A stretch of DNA of 64,000 bases. It comes from Bacteroidota bacterium (lineage in GTDB: Bacteria > Bacteroidota > Bacteroidia > JAHEXY01). The stretch covers positions 273,637 to 337,636 of the forward strand of contig JAHEXY010000005.1 of NCBI GenBank assembly GCA_023251875.1. Direction: 5' to 3'. Below, in pieces: positions 9,345 to 18,710 of this stretch. Each line of letters opens with the position of its first letter. Within the stretch, counting starts at the first letter, position 1. The notes below the pieces were generated by a model, which worked only from the letters and a program-made list of their open reading frames with translations, searched no databases and was not told the DNA's origin. The translations under genes and the position numbers were made by a program.

Positions 9345-11720
9345 CTACTCCCTTATCGTCATTTTCTTCTTCCGTTTTTCATTAAACAAAAGTAAGAGAC
9401 CTAAAAGTAAAAGAATGGCAGATGCAATAGTGGCATACAAACGGTATTGATTCCATCTTTCTTGCTTCATTTTCTGAAGCATGGCTTCTTCATAAGTTTT
9501 ATTGATTAAAGAGGTATTCATCATACCGGGAGTTCCTTTATTGTTATAGGCAATCCAGTTTTCCATATTGGTATTTGATAGTAAGGGATCTCTTAATGAA
9601 AGGGATTTTATTAAGGAATCTGCATTTGTAATATTTGAAACGTTATAGGTAAGAGAATCTATAAAATCTCCATTTTTATCAAATAAGCGCAAATTGCCGT
9701 ATTGCTTGTTTAATTCAAACGGAAAATTACCGATAGCATTAATAACATTTGGAAATACATTTTCAAAAGCATCTACATTACTGCACAAAACAAGATATTG
9801 ATTGGGTTGTAAAATTAAATTGCTAGGCAAAAGAAATGCATTATTGTCGGTATTACCTTTAAAGGTACAGCCCGATAAATCAATTTTTTTAGAAGAGGTA
9901 TTTACGAGTTCAATCCAGTCACCTGCATCATTTTTTTTATGAGCATGAAATGCAATTTCATTGATACTTACACTATCGTATAATGGGCTTAAAGGAATGG
10001 CTTCGAAAATAGCAGTGATTGAAGTATCGCTATTAAAGCTTGCCATGCAAGATGCATTTTTATCATTTATGCCTTTCCATCTAACAAACCTGTAATTTGT
10101 TTTTGCAATGGCAGAAAATGGAATTGGGATATCATTAAAATATATTCCCATCCAAGGAAATTTATCAAGAACAAGAGAATTGATTTTGACATTTCCTCCT
10201 TCTGTTGCATCAAGAGTGAGGGTAAGCGTATCGTTTAAATGAAAAAAATCAAGCATTTGTTTTCTAATATACATTGGCCGATGCACCGCAAAATCATTCA
10301 TGATATCAATATGTTTTTGCCAGCGCGATAAAGTCCATCCCCACTTTTTTTGATGGCGATCCATTTCCGGTTCTAATAAGGCTTTGAAATAAGTAATTCT
10401 ATTTAAAACCGTATCCGGGTAAAAAATAGAATTCAAATTGTCACACATTTGATTGATAAAAGCAATTTTGTATGCATCACTTTCAAACATTTTACGCAAT
10501 AAAAAAGTCGACCATGGAGGATTAGGCCAATTGGGTCCCTTAGGATCGGTGCAAAATTTAAAGGAATTTTCTGTATAAGCTTCTTTATTAAAACGCCCAT
10601 AGCCCAAATCAACATCATACATAATCCAACGCCATTTTGATGTATCGGCAAAACTTTTCCAACAACGTGTATTGCCACCTGCATCACGGTTTTGAAAATA
10701 GACTTGCGCTACACTAAATTTTAAATAATTATTCCAATCCATTAAGGTTTTAACATGGGCAAAATTTGAAGAATCATGTAAGTCGTGTTTCTTTAAATAA
10801 TCCAGCAATACATTATAACTTTTTAAAGTACCGCATTTAGGGATGTTATTTTTTTCGATCATGTCTAGGCTGTCTTTATCAACATGATGATTTTCGGCAA
10901 TGAAATATTCATCTACTTTTTCTCGAATAAAATAAATGCCCCAATATTGTCCGTTTAAAAATACAACGGCAGGTCTGTAAGCTTGTATGTCAATACCACT
11001 GTTTTTCATCATACCAATCATAAACTCATCTCTAAAATGAGAACCATCGCAATCGCTTCCTCCATTACGCAATGCAATACGTTTGTATTTTTTTATCGGT
11101 TTATCCGGAAATATAGGATATTTCATATACGCATCACCGTATTCTTCTTTGGCATACAGCTTAAATGATTTTTGAGGAAATGTTCTGCTCCATCCTCCAA
11201 ATATTCTTATTCCTATGTCTTGACTAAATCCTAATACACTGTTGGTATCCCAAAACTCAACATGTCCTCGTTTTTCCCAATTTTTCCAATAATTAGCACC
11301 GTAGTGCGGATGTTTGGCACTTGCATGCGGCCCTTCAACATAAATTCCTGTTTTCTCATCCCATAAATCTTCAGGATTAAGGCTTAGTGAAACAACCGCA
11401 TAAGGAAAATGTTCATGAATGAGATAACTTGCAGTTGCAGTATTGCTGGCCAAATAATCTTTTTTAAAAGCTTTGGCTCTTATAACCTGAGAAGTGTCTA
11501 TTGTAATAGCCCTCTTGTACTCTTTCGATTTTTGTGAGGGTTCAGATCCGTCTGTAGTATAATAGATAGTAACGTTTGCAGTATTTTCGGTAATGTTTAA
11601 TTCTATTTTAGTAGTATACAAACCAGCAGGATATGAGAATGAAGGGGGCTCCAGTTTGTTTTTCTGAGCCCAAGCCGTATTGCATATTAAAATAAAAATA
11701 ATGAGAGTAGAATACCTCAT
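9345..11720 (-). CDS. CotH-kinase/lamin-tail surface protein with C-terminal membrane anchor
   Basis: The 791-aa exported protein has a signal peptide (MRYSTLIIFILICNTAWA), a chitobiase C-terminal type beta-sandwich (about 25-95, with YYTTDGSEPSQKS) and a CotH-like domain (about 140-480) with RIFGGWSRTFPQKSFKLYA, ALRNGGSDCDGSHFRDEF and NGQYWGIYFIREKVDEYF. A lamin-tail domain follows (about 590-700, SINEIAF ... DWIELVNTSSKKIDLSGC). A single membrane helix near 765-783 precedes a basic KRKKK tail, so it is anchored by the helix and not by a T9SS signal. Some CotH proteins are atypical protein kinases, but I cannot confirm kinase residues. It lies upstream of the M23 gene in the same direction. 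Confidence 0.85.
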   Translation of the reverse strand: MRYSTLIIFILICNTAWAQKNKLEPPSFSYPAGLYTTKIELNITENTANVTIYYTTDGSEPSQKSKEYKRAITIDTSQVIRAKAFKKDYLASNTATASYLIHEHFPYAVVSLSLNPEDLWDEKTGIYVEGPHASAKHPHYGANYWKNWEKRGHVEFWDTNSVLGFSQDIGIRIFGGWSRTFPQKSFKLYAKEEYGDAYMKYPIFPDKPIKKYKRIALRNGGSDCDGSHFRDEFMIGMMKNSGIDIQAYRPAVVFLNGQYWGIYFIREKVDEYFIAENHHVDKDSLDMIEKNNIPKCGTLKSYNVLLDYLKKHDLHDSSNFAHVKTLMDWNNYLKFSVAQVYFQNRDAGGNTRCWKSFADTSKWRWIMYDVDLGYGRFNKEAYTENSFKFCTDPKGPNWPNPPWSTFLLRKMFESDAYKIAFINQMCDNLNSIFYPDTVLNRITYFKALLEPEMDRHQKKWGWTLSRWQKHIDIMNDFAVHRPMYIRKQMLDFFHLNDTLTLTLDATEGGNVKINSLVLDKFPWMGIYFNDIPIPFSAIAKTNYRFVRWKGINDKNASCMASFNSDTSITAIFEAIPLSPLYDSVSINEIAFHAHKKNDAGDWIELVNTSSKKIDLSGCTFKGNTDNNAFLLPSNLILQPNQYLVLCSNVDAFENVFPNVINAIGNFPFELNKQYGNLRLFDKNGDFIDSLTYNVSNITNADSLIKSLSLRDPLLSNTNMENWIAYNNKGTPGMMNTSLINKTYEEAMLQKMKQERWNQYRLYATIASAILLLLGLLLLFNEKRKKKMTIRE

Positions 11721-11814
11721 TTATATAGAATTATTGCTAAAAGTAAATCAAAAGCCTAAACTATCAAAACTACACACATTTCTAAATATTTTAAATGTGT
11801 GGCACTATTATTGC

Positions 11815-11822
11815 TAATTTTG
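11815..11822 (+). promoter_or_regulatory. Candidate -7 box (TAATTTTG)
   Basis: TAATTTTG matches TAnnTTTG and ends 24 bases before the ATG at 11847. It also argues against the longer frame starting at 11799, which would lie upstream of the promoter. Confidence 0.45.
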
Positions 11823-11846
11823 AGGGTCAAATTTAAATTTTTAACC

Positions 11847-12383
11847 ATGAAGAAAGTATTCTTTTTTATTGGCGCAATTGCAACATTTGCGGCCTGCTCA
11901 CCAAAAGTACCATTTACAGAAGCGATTCGTCAAAATTACAACCTAACTACTGATGAAATAAAACAGATTCAGTTTTATACCAGTGGCGATATTGTTTTGG
12001 TAAGAGGTACAAAAGAAAATGATAAAGATACTTACAATCATACCTTAACAGTAACGCAAGGTAAGCGTGTTGAAGAAGTTGATATCCCTAAAGGAACACC
12101 AGGCTTGGCTGAAATTGTAAACGATCATTCCATAAAAGTAAGCTTTGAAAATGGTTCAGGAAAAAGTATAACATTTGGTGTAAAAATGAACAGCGATAGC
12201 ACCTATAAATTTATTGCTGAAGAATGGAAAGACGATAAAGGAAAAATATTGTATGATGGCCGTACTTTTTTTGCTTTAAAAGGTGCAGAAAATGTGCAAC
12301 TGCTTTTTAAGCTTAAAAGCCTGGATAAAAATACTACTAAACGCAGAGTTGTGGGAGGGAAAAGTTATAATATCTTATATTAG
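11847..12383 (+). CDS. Lipoprotein of unknown function
   Basis: The 178-aa protein opens MKKVFFFIGAIATFAAC, a type II signal peptide with the lipobox ending at C17, so it should be a lipoprotein. The rest is soluble and beta-rich, with a conserved-looking opening KVPFTEAIRQNYNLTTDEIK and QIQFYTSGDIVLVRG. I do not recognise a named domain, though the build is like small Bacteroidota outer-membrane lipoproteins. I chose the ATG at 11847 over the GTG-type start at 11799 because it sets up the lipobox and follows a candidate -7 box. The DUF423 gene follows after 23 bp and is probably co-transcribed. Confidence 0.8.
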   Translation: MKKVFFFIGAIATFAACSPKVPFTEAIRQNYNLTTDEIKQIQFYTSGDIVLVRGTKENDKDTYNHTLTVTQGKRVEEVDIPKGTPGLAEIVNDHSIKVSFENGSGKSITFGVKMNSDSTYKFIAEEWKDDKGKILYDGRTFFALKGAENVQLLFKLKSLDKNTTKRRVVGGKSYNILY

Positions 12384-12406
12384 TAATTTATAATTGCTAA
12401 TGTATT

Positions 12407-12805
12407 ATGGATAAAAAATTCCTTTCCTCAGCTGCCATTTTAGGAGCCTTAAGTGTAATCTTTGGCGCCTTTGGTGCACATGCCCTTAAAGCCAGATTAG
12501 AACCAGATCAGCTTCAAATTTTTGAAACGGGAGTGCGATATCAAATGTATACTGCTTTAGCAATGTTAGGTTTGGCTGGTTTTTCAGAAAAACTTTCATG
12601 TAAATATTTAAACTATACCTTTTGGTGTTTCTTAGTGGGTATCAGTTTTTTCTCCGGATCTATTTATTTACTTTCTATGCGCACAATATTGGGCATTGAA
12701 AATCTTACTTCAATTTTAGGCCCCATTACCCCAATGGGAGGTTTGCTTTTAATTTTAGGATGGGTATTTATTTTTATCTCCACATTCAAATTAAAATCCA
12801 ATTAA
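12407..12805 (+). CDS. DUF423 family small membrane protein
   Basis: The 132-aa protein has about four membrane helices and matches the DUF423/YwdK-YgdD family: ILGALSVIFGAFGAHALK at the start, FETGVRYQMYTALAMLGL in the second helix, SGSIYLLS in the third and PITPMGGLLLILGW in the last. The function of the family is unknown. It is the normal length for the family and sits 23 bp after the lipoprotein gene. The 291 bp downstream, up to the M32 gene, are AT-rich and show no feature I can support. Confidence 0.9.
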   Translation: MDKKFLSSAAILGALSVIFGAFGAHALKARLEPDQLQIFETGVRYQMYTALAMLGLAGFSEKLSCKYLNYTFWCFLVGISFFSGSIYLLSMRTILGIENLTSILGPITPMGGLLLILGWVFIFISTFKLKSN

Positions 12806-13096
12806 AAAGGCCTTATAAATACATTTTTTGTTTACTTTATGTTTTAATTGTAATTAATTGATAATTATCATTTTAAATATATTTTAATTCTTCAAATTTT
12901 AATAAATAGCATTATTTTTTGTTAAAATAGTCTTTTATTCAAATCGTGTTTACTGTTACTTTTCGTATGTATATAATTTGATTTTTAAGTGTCATATGGT
13001 ATACGCCATGTTCATGTACTCATGTTTGAGTGCGTTTGGTGCATGGCTATTTCACTAATATATTTGTTTCACTCTTTCAACCTCTCATCTCTGCGC

Positions 13097-14617
13097 ATGA
13101 ATCACAACTACGAAAATTACGTAAAACATTTACAAAAGATATCGGATTTAAACCATTCAGGGGCTGTATTAACGTGGGACCAAGAGGTGAATATGCCTGA
13201 GAAAGGCGCACAATTTAGAGCTCGACAATTGGCTACTTTAGCGGGGATTTCGCATGAAATGTTTACTTCGGAAGATTTTGGAATGCTCTTACAAAAGCTT
13301 AGCATAGATCAGACTCTTACTTTTGAAGAATCAAAAAATGTAGAAGAATCGTATCGAATTTATAAACGTGATAAAAAATTCTCTATTCAGTTTATAGAAG
13401 AAAGGAGTATTGCCATTTCTAATGCTTTTACGGCTTGGGCCAATGCAAAAGAAGAAAGCAATTTTAGTTTATTTGAACCCTATCTTAAAAAAGTTGTTGA
13501 AAATGTTCGTCAAGAAAGTATCATTATAGGTTTTGAGAATCATCCTTATGATGCCATGCTCGAGCTTTATGAGCCGGGAATGACAACCAAAGAATTGGAT
13601 CAAATTTTTGAACAAGCCAAAGCCAAATTGATTCCACTTTTACAAAAAATAAAGCAAGCCAAGCAAGTTGATGATAGCTTTATGTATAAGCAATACGATA
13701 CAGAAAAGCAATGGAATTTTGGTCTCGATTTATTAAAGCAAATGCATTATGATTTTGATGCCGGCCGACAGGATATTTCTTCACATCCCTTTACCATTAA
13801 TTTTAATCCTTTAGATGTAAGAATTACTACTAGAATTAATGAAAAGGATTTAGCCGAGATGCTTTGGAGCACTGTTCATGAATGTGGTCATGCTTTGTAT
13901 GAACAAGGATTAAAAGTAGAAAATTATGGTTTGCCCTCTGGGGAAGCTACTTCTTTGGCTATGCATGAGTCTCAATCGAGATTATGGGAAAACAATGTGG
14001 GTAGAAGCTATGCCTATTGGAAATGTAATTATGCTGCATTGCATGAAATTTTTCCTAAAAATTTATTGATGATTACTGTAAAAGATTTTTACAAAGCCAT
14101 GAATAAAGTACAAGCATCTTTAATTAGAACCAGTGCCGATGAATTAACCTATCATTTTCATGTTATTATTAGATACGAGATAGAAAAAGATTTAATTGCC
14201 GGTAATATTCAAGTGGCAGATTTACCTGCTGTTTGGAATAAAAAATACAAAGATTATTTAGGTGTTGATGTGCCAAATGATCGTGAAGGAGTATTGCAAG
14301 ATGTACATTGGTCGCACGGAAGTTTTGGTTATTTTCCAACCTATTCTTTGGGCAGTTTTTATGCGGTTCAGTTTTTTAATAAAGCCAATCAAGAAATAGA
14401 AAATTTAGAAGGTCATATATCAAAGGGCAATATGCTCCCTTTATTAAATTGGTTAAGAACCAATGTGCATTGCTATGGAAAAACCTATTCTGCATCTGAA
14501 TTATGCGAGAAAATTACCGGTGAAAAATTAAATATTGACCATTTCATTAATTACGCATATAAAAAGTATTCTGAAATTTATGAATTGAGCTCTCAATACG
14601 AGCCAATAAGTTCATAA
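13097..14617 (+). CDS. M32 family metallocarboxypeptidase (Taq carboxypeptidase type)
   Basis: The cytoplasmic zinc carboxypeptidase trims C-terminal residues from peptides. At 506 aa it has the usual length. The catalytic site is intact: HECGH with H261, E262 and H265, and the family block HESQSRLWEN in which E291 is the expected third ligand. Other family marks are LTWDQEVNMP near the start, DVRITTRI and IRTSADELTYHFHVIIRYEIE. The frame could begin at 12989, but its first 36 residues are unlike the family, and the ATG at 13097 starts exactly at the family N-terminus. It stands alone and is followed by the pckA promoter region. Confidence 0.92.
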   Translation: MNHNYENYVKHLQKISDLNHSGAVLTWDQEVNMPEKGAQFRARQLATLAGISHEMFTSEDFGMLLQKLSIDQTLTFEESKNVEESYRIYKRDKKFSIQFIEERSIAISNAFTAWANAKEESNFSLFEPYLKKVVENVRQESIIIGFENHPYDAMLELYEPGMTTKELDQIFEQAKAKLIPLLQKIKQAKQVDDSFMYKQYDTEKQWNFGLDLLKQMHYDFDAGRQDISSHPFTINFNPLDVRITTRINEKDLAEMLWSTVHECGHALYEQGLKVENYGLPSGEATSLAMHESQSRLWENNVGRSYAYWKCNYAALHEIFPKNLLMITVKDFYKAMNKVQASLIRTSADELTYHFHVIIRYEIEKDLIAGNIQVADLPAVWNKKYKDYLGVDVPNDREGVLQDVHWSHGSFGYFPTYSLGSFYAVQFFNKANQEIENLEGHISKGNMLPLLNWLRTNVHCYGKTYSASELCEKITGEKLNIDHFINYAYKKYSEIYELSSQYEPISS

Positions 14618-14633
14618 ATTCTCCTCTCCATTA

Positions 14634-14663
14634 TTGTTTTTGCCTGAAAGAGTGTTACCTTTG
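14634..14663 (+). promoter_or_regulatory. Bacteroidota-type promoter of pckA
   Basis: TTG at 14634-14636 and TACCTTTG at 14656-14663, separated by 19 bases, fit the Bacteroidota -33/-7 pattern. Transcription would start near 14670 and leave a leader of about 90 bases before pckA. Confidence 0.55.
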
Positions 14664-14761
14664 TGCCTCTTACTGAAACCATACTTTCAATAAGGTATCC
14701 CCAAATTGAAGATATTGTTTGAAGTAATCACTCTTTATTTACCCATTAAAAACTTCATTGT

Positions 14762-16381
14762 ATGAATAATGAATTTGGACTTAGATCAAAAAATGCTACT
14801 ATTTCAACATTAGGGCTTAGCTATGTATCTGCAGCTCACTGGAATTTACCTCTTGCGGAATTAATTGAAGAAACCATTATTAGAGGAGAAGGTCTTTTAA
14901 CCGATACCGGTGCTATTGCTATAGATACAGGTGAATTTACCGGCCGTGCTCCAAAAGACAAATTTACGGTTGTTGATGAAAATACAAAGGATAATGTTTG
15001 GTGGGAAAAACACAATTTTAAATTTGATGCTCAAAAATTTGATGCTTTATATAACCGAGTAACAGCTTACCTTTCAGGTAAAGATGTGTACGTGCGAGAT
15101 GCCTACGCATGTGCAGATAACCAATATAGGTTAAACTTAAGAGTTGTAACAGAAAGCCCTTGGGCCAATTTGTTTGCTTACAACATGTTTTTACGCCCAA
15201 CAAGAGAAGAAATTCTAGCTGGATTTAATCCTGAATGGACTGTAGTTTGTGCACCAGGCTTTAATGCCGATCCTAAAGTAGACGGAACGCGCCAACATAA
15301 TTTTGCAATTTTAAATTTTACGCGAAAAATAATTTTAATTGGAGGAACCGGTTATACAGGCGAAATTAAAAAAGGAATTTTTACGGTGTTGAATTATTTA
15401 TTGCCATTGGAAAAAAATGTGCTTTCGATGCATTGTTCAGCCAATGTGGGTAAAGATGGAGATACTGCCATTTTCTTTGGACTTTCTGGAACAGGGAAAA
15501 CGACCCTTTCTGCCGATGAAAACAGAAAATTAATTGGTGATGATGAGCATGGGTGGTCAGAAACCGGTGTATTTAATTTTGAAGGTGGTTGCTATGCCAA
15601 GTGCATTGATTTAACCAAAGAAAAAGAGCCACAAATTTTCGATGCCATTAAATTTGGTGCATTACTCGAAAATATTGAATTCTATCCAGGCACTACAACA
15701 GTTGATTATAGCAATACCAACAAAACAGAAAATACAAGAGTAAGTTATCCTATTCATCATATTGATAATATTGTTACCCCTTCGGTAGGCCCACATCCTA
15801 AAAATATCTTCTTTTTAACTTGTGATGCATATGGTATTTTGCCTCCGGTATCTCAATTAACTGCAGGTCAAGCCATGTATCATTTTATTTCGGGCTATAC
15901 TGCAAAAGTTGCAGGTACAGAAGCAGGGATTACTGAGCCACAAACTGTATTTTCAGCTTGTTTTGGAGCACCATTTTTACCGCTTCATCCAACTAAATAT
16001 GCTGAAATGTTGGGCAAGAAAATGAAAAAGCACAATGTAAAAGTATGGTTGATTAACACAGGTTGGTCGGGTGGAGCATATGGAGTAGGAGAAAGGATGA
16101 AATTAAAACATACGCGTACCATGATTACTGCTGCTTTAACCGGAGCTTTAGATAAAGTAGAATATAAAAATGATCCTGTATTTGGTTTAGCTATTCCAAC
16201 AGCAGTTGCTGATGTGCCAGCAGAAATTTTATGGCCACGCAATACTTGGAAAGATAAAAATGCATACGATCAAAAAGCAAATGAATTAGCTGAAAAATTT
16301 GTAAAAAACTTTGAAGCTTATGCAAGTTTTGCTAACGCAGAAATTATGGCAGGAGCTCCAAAGGTTGCTGTGAATGCATAA
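14762..16381 (+). CDS. pckA: Phosphoenolpyruvate carboxykinase (ATP)
   Basis: The enzyme converts oxaloacetate and ATP to phosphoenolpyruvate, CO2 and ADP in the cytosol, for gluconeogenesis or, in reverse, for succinate-forming fermentation. At 539 aa it has the full family length. Visible motifs are the substrate block TGRAPKDKFTV, the P-loop GLSGTGKTTLSAD (about 239-251), the metal and kinase-2 region LIGDDEHGW and NFEGGCYAKC, and the C-terminal RMKLKHTRTMITAALTG. The P-loop and length mark the ATP-dependent class rather than the GTP class. It is single-gene, with its own promoter at 14634 and a strong terminator at 16422. Confidence 0.97.
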   Translation: MNNEFGLRSKNATISTLGLSYVSAAHWNLPLAELIEETIIRGEGLLTDTGAIAIDTGEFTGRAPKDKFTVVDENTKDNVWWEKHNFKFDAQKFDALYNRVTAYLSGKDVYVRDAYACADNQYRLNLRVVTESPWANLFAYNMFLRPTREEILAGFNPEWTVVCAPGFNADPKVDGTRQHNFAILNFTRKIILIGGTGYTGEIKKGIFTVLNYLLPLEKNVLSMHCSANVGKDGDTAIFFGLSGTGKTTLSADENRKLIGDDEHGWSETGVFNFEGGCYAKCIDLTKEKEPQIFDAIKFGALLENIEFYPGTTTVDYSNTNKTENTRVSYPIHHIDNIVTPSVGPHPKNIFFLTCDAYGILPPVSQLTAGQAMYHFISGYTAKVAGTEAGITEPQTVFSACFGAPFLPLHPTKYAEMLGKKMKKHNVKVWLINTGWSGGAYGVGERMKLKHTRTMITAALTGALDKVEYKNDPVFGLAIPTAVADVPAEILWPRNTWKDKNAYDQKANELAEKFVKNFEAYASFANAEIMAGAPKVAVNA

Positions 16382-16421
16382 AATGATTAGCTAATGAGAC
16401 AATTAGCTGATGAAATAAATA

Positions 16422-16457
16422 AAATCCTTCTTCAAGAAATTGAGGAAGGATTTTTTT
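16422..16457 (+). terminator. Rho-independent terminator after pckA
   Basis: A hairpin with arms AAATCCTTC and GAAGGATTT is followed by seven T residues, about 40 bases after the pckA stop. Confidence 0.85.
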
Positions 16458-16501
16458 ATATTTTGTTTTAGTAAAAATTAGCATTCTAATTATAGAGACA
16501 A

Positions 16502-17248
16502 TTGATAAACGGCAAAAAAATAGTAGTTGTACTTCCCGCTTATAATGCCGGTAATACCTTAGAAAAAACATACAATGAAATACCCTTTGATATAGTGGAT
16601 GAAGTTATTTTGGTAGATGATCATAGTGCCGATCAAACGTATGATATTGCTAAAAAAATAGGAATAAAAAATGTTATCCGCCATGAAAAAAATTTAGGAT
16701 ATGGGGGTAATCAAAAAACATGTTACAATAAAGCCTTAGAATTAAAGGCTGATATTGTTGTGATGTTGCATCCCGATTACCAATACACTCCTAAACTGAT
16801 GAGCTCTATGTGCTATTTAATTGCCAATGGTGTTTACCCGGTTGTTTTGGGTTCACGAATATTAGGTAATGGAGCAATAAAAGGTGGTATGCCCTATTAC
16901 AAATATGTATTCAATCGCATATTAACATTGATTCAAAATATTTTGATGAATCAAAAACTATCGGAATATCATACCGGTTATCGTGCTTTTTCTGCTGATG
17001 TTGTTAAAAGTATTGCCTATATGAATAATTCAGATGATTTTGTTTTCGACAACCAAATGCTTGCTCAAATTTGTTATAATAATTTTCAAATTGCAGAAAT
17101 AACATGTCCTACAAAATATTTTGAAGATGCATCTTCCATTAATTTTAATAGAAGTATTACCTATGGTTTAGGGGTTGTGCGAACATCTCTACAATATTTT
17201 CTTGCAAAAAAAATGGGATTAAAAAATAAAATATTTGAAAAGCCATAA
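16502..17248 (+). CDS. Family 2 glycosyltransferase (dolichyl-phosphate mannose synthase-like)
   Basis: The 248-aa GT-A transferase shows KIVVVLPAYNAGNTLEKTY, the nucleotide-binding VILVDDHSADQT (about 36-47), NLGYGGNQKTCYNKAL and an acidic HPDYQY in place of the usual DxD-plus-Q. The layout is that of short polyprenyl-phosphate sugar transferases, with no membrane helix. The start is a TTG at 16502; an in-frame stop lies three codons upstream, and no ATG fits. The next gene, a GT-C-like membrane protein, starts 8 bp downstream. Transfer of a sugar to undecaprenyl phosphate by this protein, then use of the lipid-linked sugar by the partner, is a reasonable inference. Confidence 0.85.
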   Translation: MINGKKIVVVLPAYNAGNTLEKTYNEIPFDIVDEVILVDDHSADQTYDIAKKIGIKNVIRHEKNLGYGGNQKTCYNKALELKADIVVMLHPDYQYTPKLMSSMCYLIANGVYPVVLGSRILGNGAIKGGMPYYKYVFNRILTLIQNILMNQKLSEYHTGYRAFSADVVKSIAYMNNSDDFVFDNQMLAQICYNNFQIAEITCPTKYFEDASSINFNRSITYGLGVVRTSLQYFLAKKMGLKNKIFEKP

Positions 17249-17256
17249 ACTCAAAA

Positions 17257-18675
17257 ATGAAACTAAATTTTAAAAATAACCTCACACTTATTTTAGGCCT
17301 CATTTTTGTTTCTCTATTGGTTTTAAGCAATAGTAATAACTTTTTCTTTTGGGATACTGTTCAGCTTGCATCAAAACATGCTAATTTTTATTTGTCCACA
17401 AATTTTTCAACTCTTTTACTCCCCAGTGAAATTGATAGCGGTCATATTCCTACGTTTGGATTTTATTTAGCATTGGTTTGGAAATTATTTGGGAAAACTT
17501 TATGGGTAAGTCATTTGGCTATTTTGCCTTTTGCTTTGGGTATTGTGGTTCAATTATACAAATTAATTGAAAAATTTATCCCCAATAAATATTGTTTTTT
17601 TGCATTCTTTTTAGTCTTAATTGATCCCACTCTTTTATGTCAAATAACTTTAGTTTCTCCTGATGTTCCCTTGGTATTTTTCTTTTTGTTGGGAGTAAAT
17701 GCTGCATTAAATAGAAATAGATTCATGATTCTACTCGCTACTGTTTTTCTATTTCTTACCAGTATGCGAGGCATGATGGTTTCACTTTGTATTTTATGTC
17801 TTGATTCCTATATGAATATTTCTATTGTTGATAATATAAAAAAAATAGTTTTTGATTTTATAAAGAGAAGTTTTACTTACCTGCCTGCTTTTTTAATTTT
17901 TGTTTCATTTAGCGCATATCATTACCATCAAAAAGGTTGGATAGGTTTTCACAAAGATTCACCTTGGGCAGCCTGTTTTGAACCTGTTGGTTTAAGTGGA
18001 GTCATTCGCAATATTGGAATTTTAGGATGGCGCATACTTGATTTTGGCAGAGTTGGAATTTGGTTGGTGTTTTTTATTCTTGCTTTCATTTATAGAAAAC
18101 AAATATTCAAAAATGAAAAAAAACGATTACTCTTATTCTTTTTTAGTTGCACGCTTGTATTGCTACCTGCCAATATGTTATGGGCAAAAAATTTAATTGC
18201 ACACAGGTATTTAATGCCCATTTATTTATCATTTTCTCTTTTATGTGCCACTCTTTTATTTTCAGATTATGTAAAAGAAAAATTGAAATATATTTTAATG
18301 ATTACTTGGGCTGTAATCATTATTTTAGGTAATTTCTGGATTTATCCGAATGGAATTTCTCAAGGATGGGATTCAACACTTGCTCATTTACCCTATTACA
18401 ATCTTAGGCACAATGCAATTGCATATTTAAATAATAAAAGAATAGACATTACCCAAGTTGCATCATTTTTTCCAAATGATTCTAAAATAGATTTAATAGA
18501 TTTAAATGGAGATGAAAGATGCTTTTCAAAGTTTGATGGAAACAATCAATATGTGTTTTATTCAAATATTTATAATGTGGGTGACGATGTATTGAATGAA
18601 CTTAGTCAGAATTATAATGAGGTTCAGCAATTCAATAAGAATGGAGTTTTTATCCGGATTTTGGAAAGGAAATAA
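17257..18675 (+). CDS. Polytopic membrane GT-C-like glycosyltransferase
   Basis: The 472-aa protein has about ten hydrophobic helices. The first periplasmic loop carries FWDTVQLASKHANFYL and DSGHIPTFGFYLALVWKLFG, which resembles the acidic D/E-x-H-x-P loop of ArnT/PMT-type (GT39/GT83) enzymes that move sugars from polyprenyl phosphate. A second conserved-looking patch is LVSPDVPLVFFFLLGVNAAL. The C-terminal 100 residues are soluble. It is encoded 8 bp after the DPM1-like transferase, so the two probably form a donor-maker plus transferase pair. The acceptor is unknown. Assignment to one GT family is not certain. Confidence 0.75.
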   Translation: MKLNFKNNLTLILGLIFVSLLVLSNSNNFFFWDTVQLASKHANFYLSTNFSTLLLPSEIDSGHIPTFGFYLALVWKLFGKTLWVSHLAILPFALGIVVQLYKLIEKFIPNKYCFFAFFLVLIDPTLLCQITLVSPDVPLVFFFLLGVNAALNRNRFMILLATVFLFLTSMRGMMVSLCILCLDSYMNISIVDNIKKIVFDFIKRSFTYLPAFLIFVSFSAYHYHQKGWIGFHKDSPWAACFEPVGLSGVIRNIGILGWRILDFGRVGIWLVFFILAFIYRKQIFKNEKKRLLLFFFSCTLVLLPANMLWAKNLIAHRYLMPIYLSFSLLCATLLFSDYVKEKLKYILMITWAVIIILGNFWIYPNGISQGWDSTLAHLPYYNLRHNAIAYLNNKRIDITQVASFFPNDSKIDLIDLNGDERCFSKFDGNNQYVFYSNIYNVGDDVLNELSQNYNEVQQFNKNGVFIRILERK

Positions 18676-18680
18676 AATTT

Positions 18681-18710
18681 TTAGTAAGGCTACTGTTAGT
18701 AAGGCTACTG
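18681..18710. repeat. 15-bp tandem duplication
   Basis: TTAGTAAGGCTACTG occurs twice head to tail. The second copy covers the stop codon of the phosphoesterase gene on the minus strand. It is a small slippage-type duplication. Confidence 0.9.

Noticed and set aside
12989..13096. N-terminal extension of the M32 carboxypeptidase
   Set aside because: The extra 36 residues are Cys-, Phe- and His-rich and unlike the family, which starts at the ATG at 13097.
14664..14761. Riboswitch or attenuator in the pckA leader
   Set aside because: The roughly 90-base leader shows no stable hairpin or known riboswitch core by eye.
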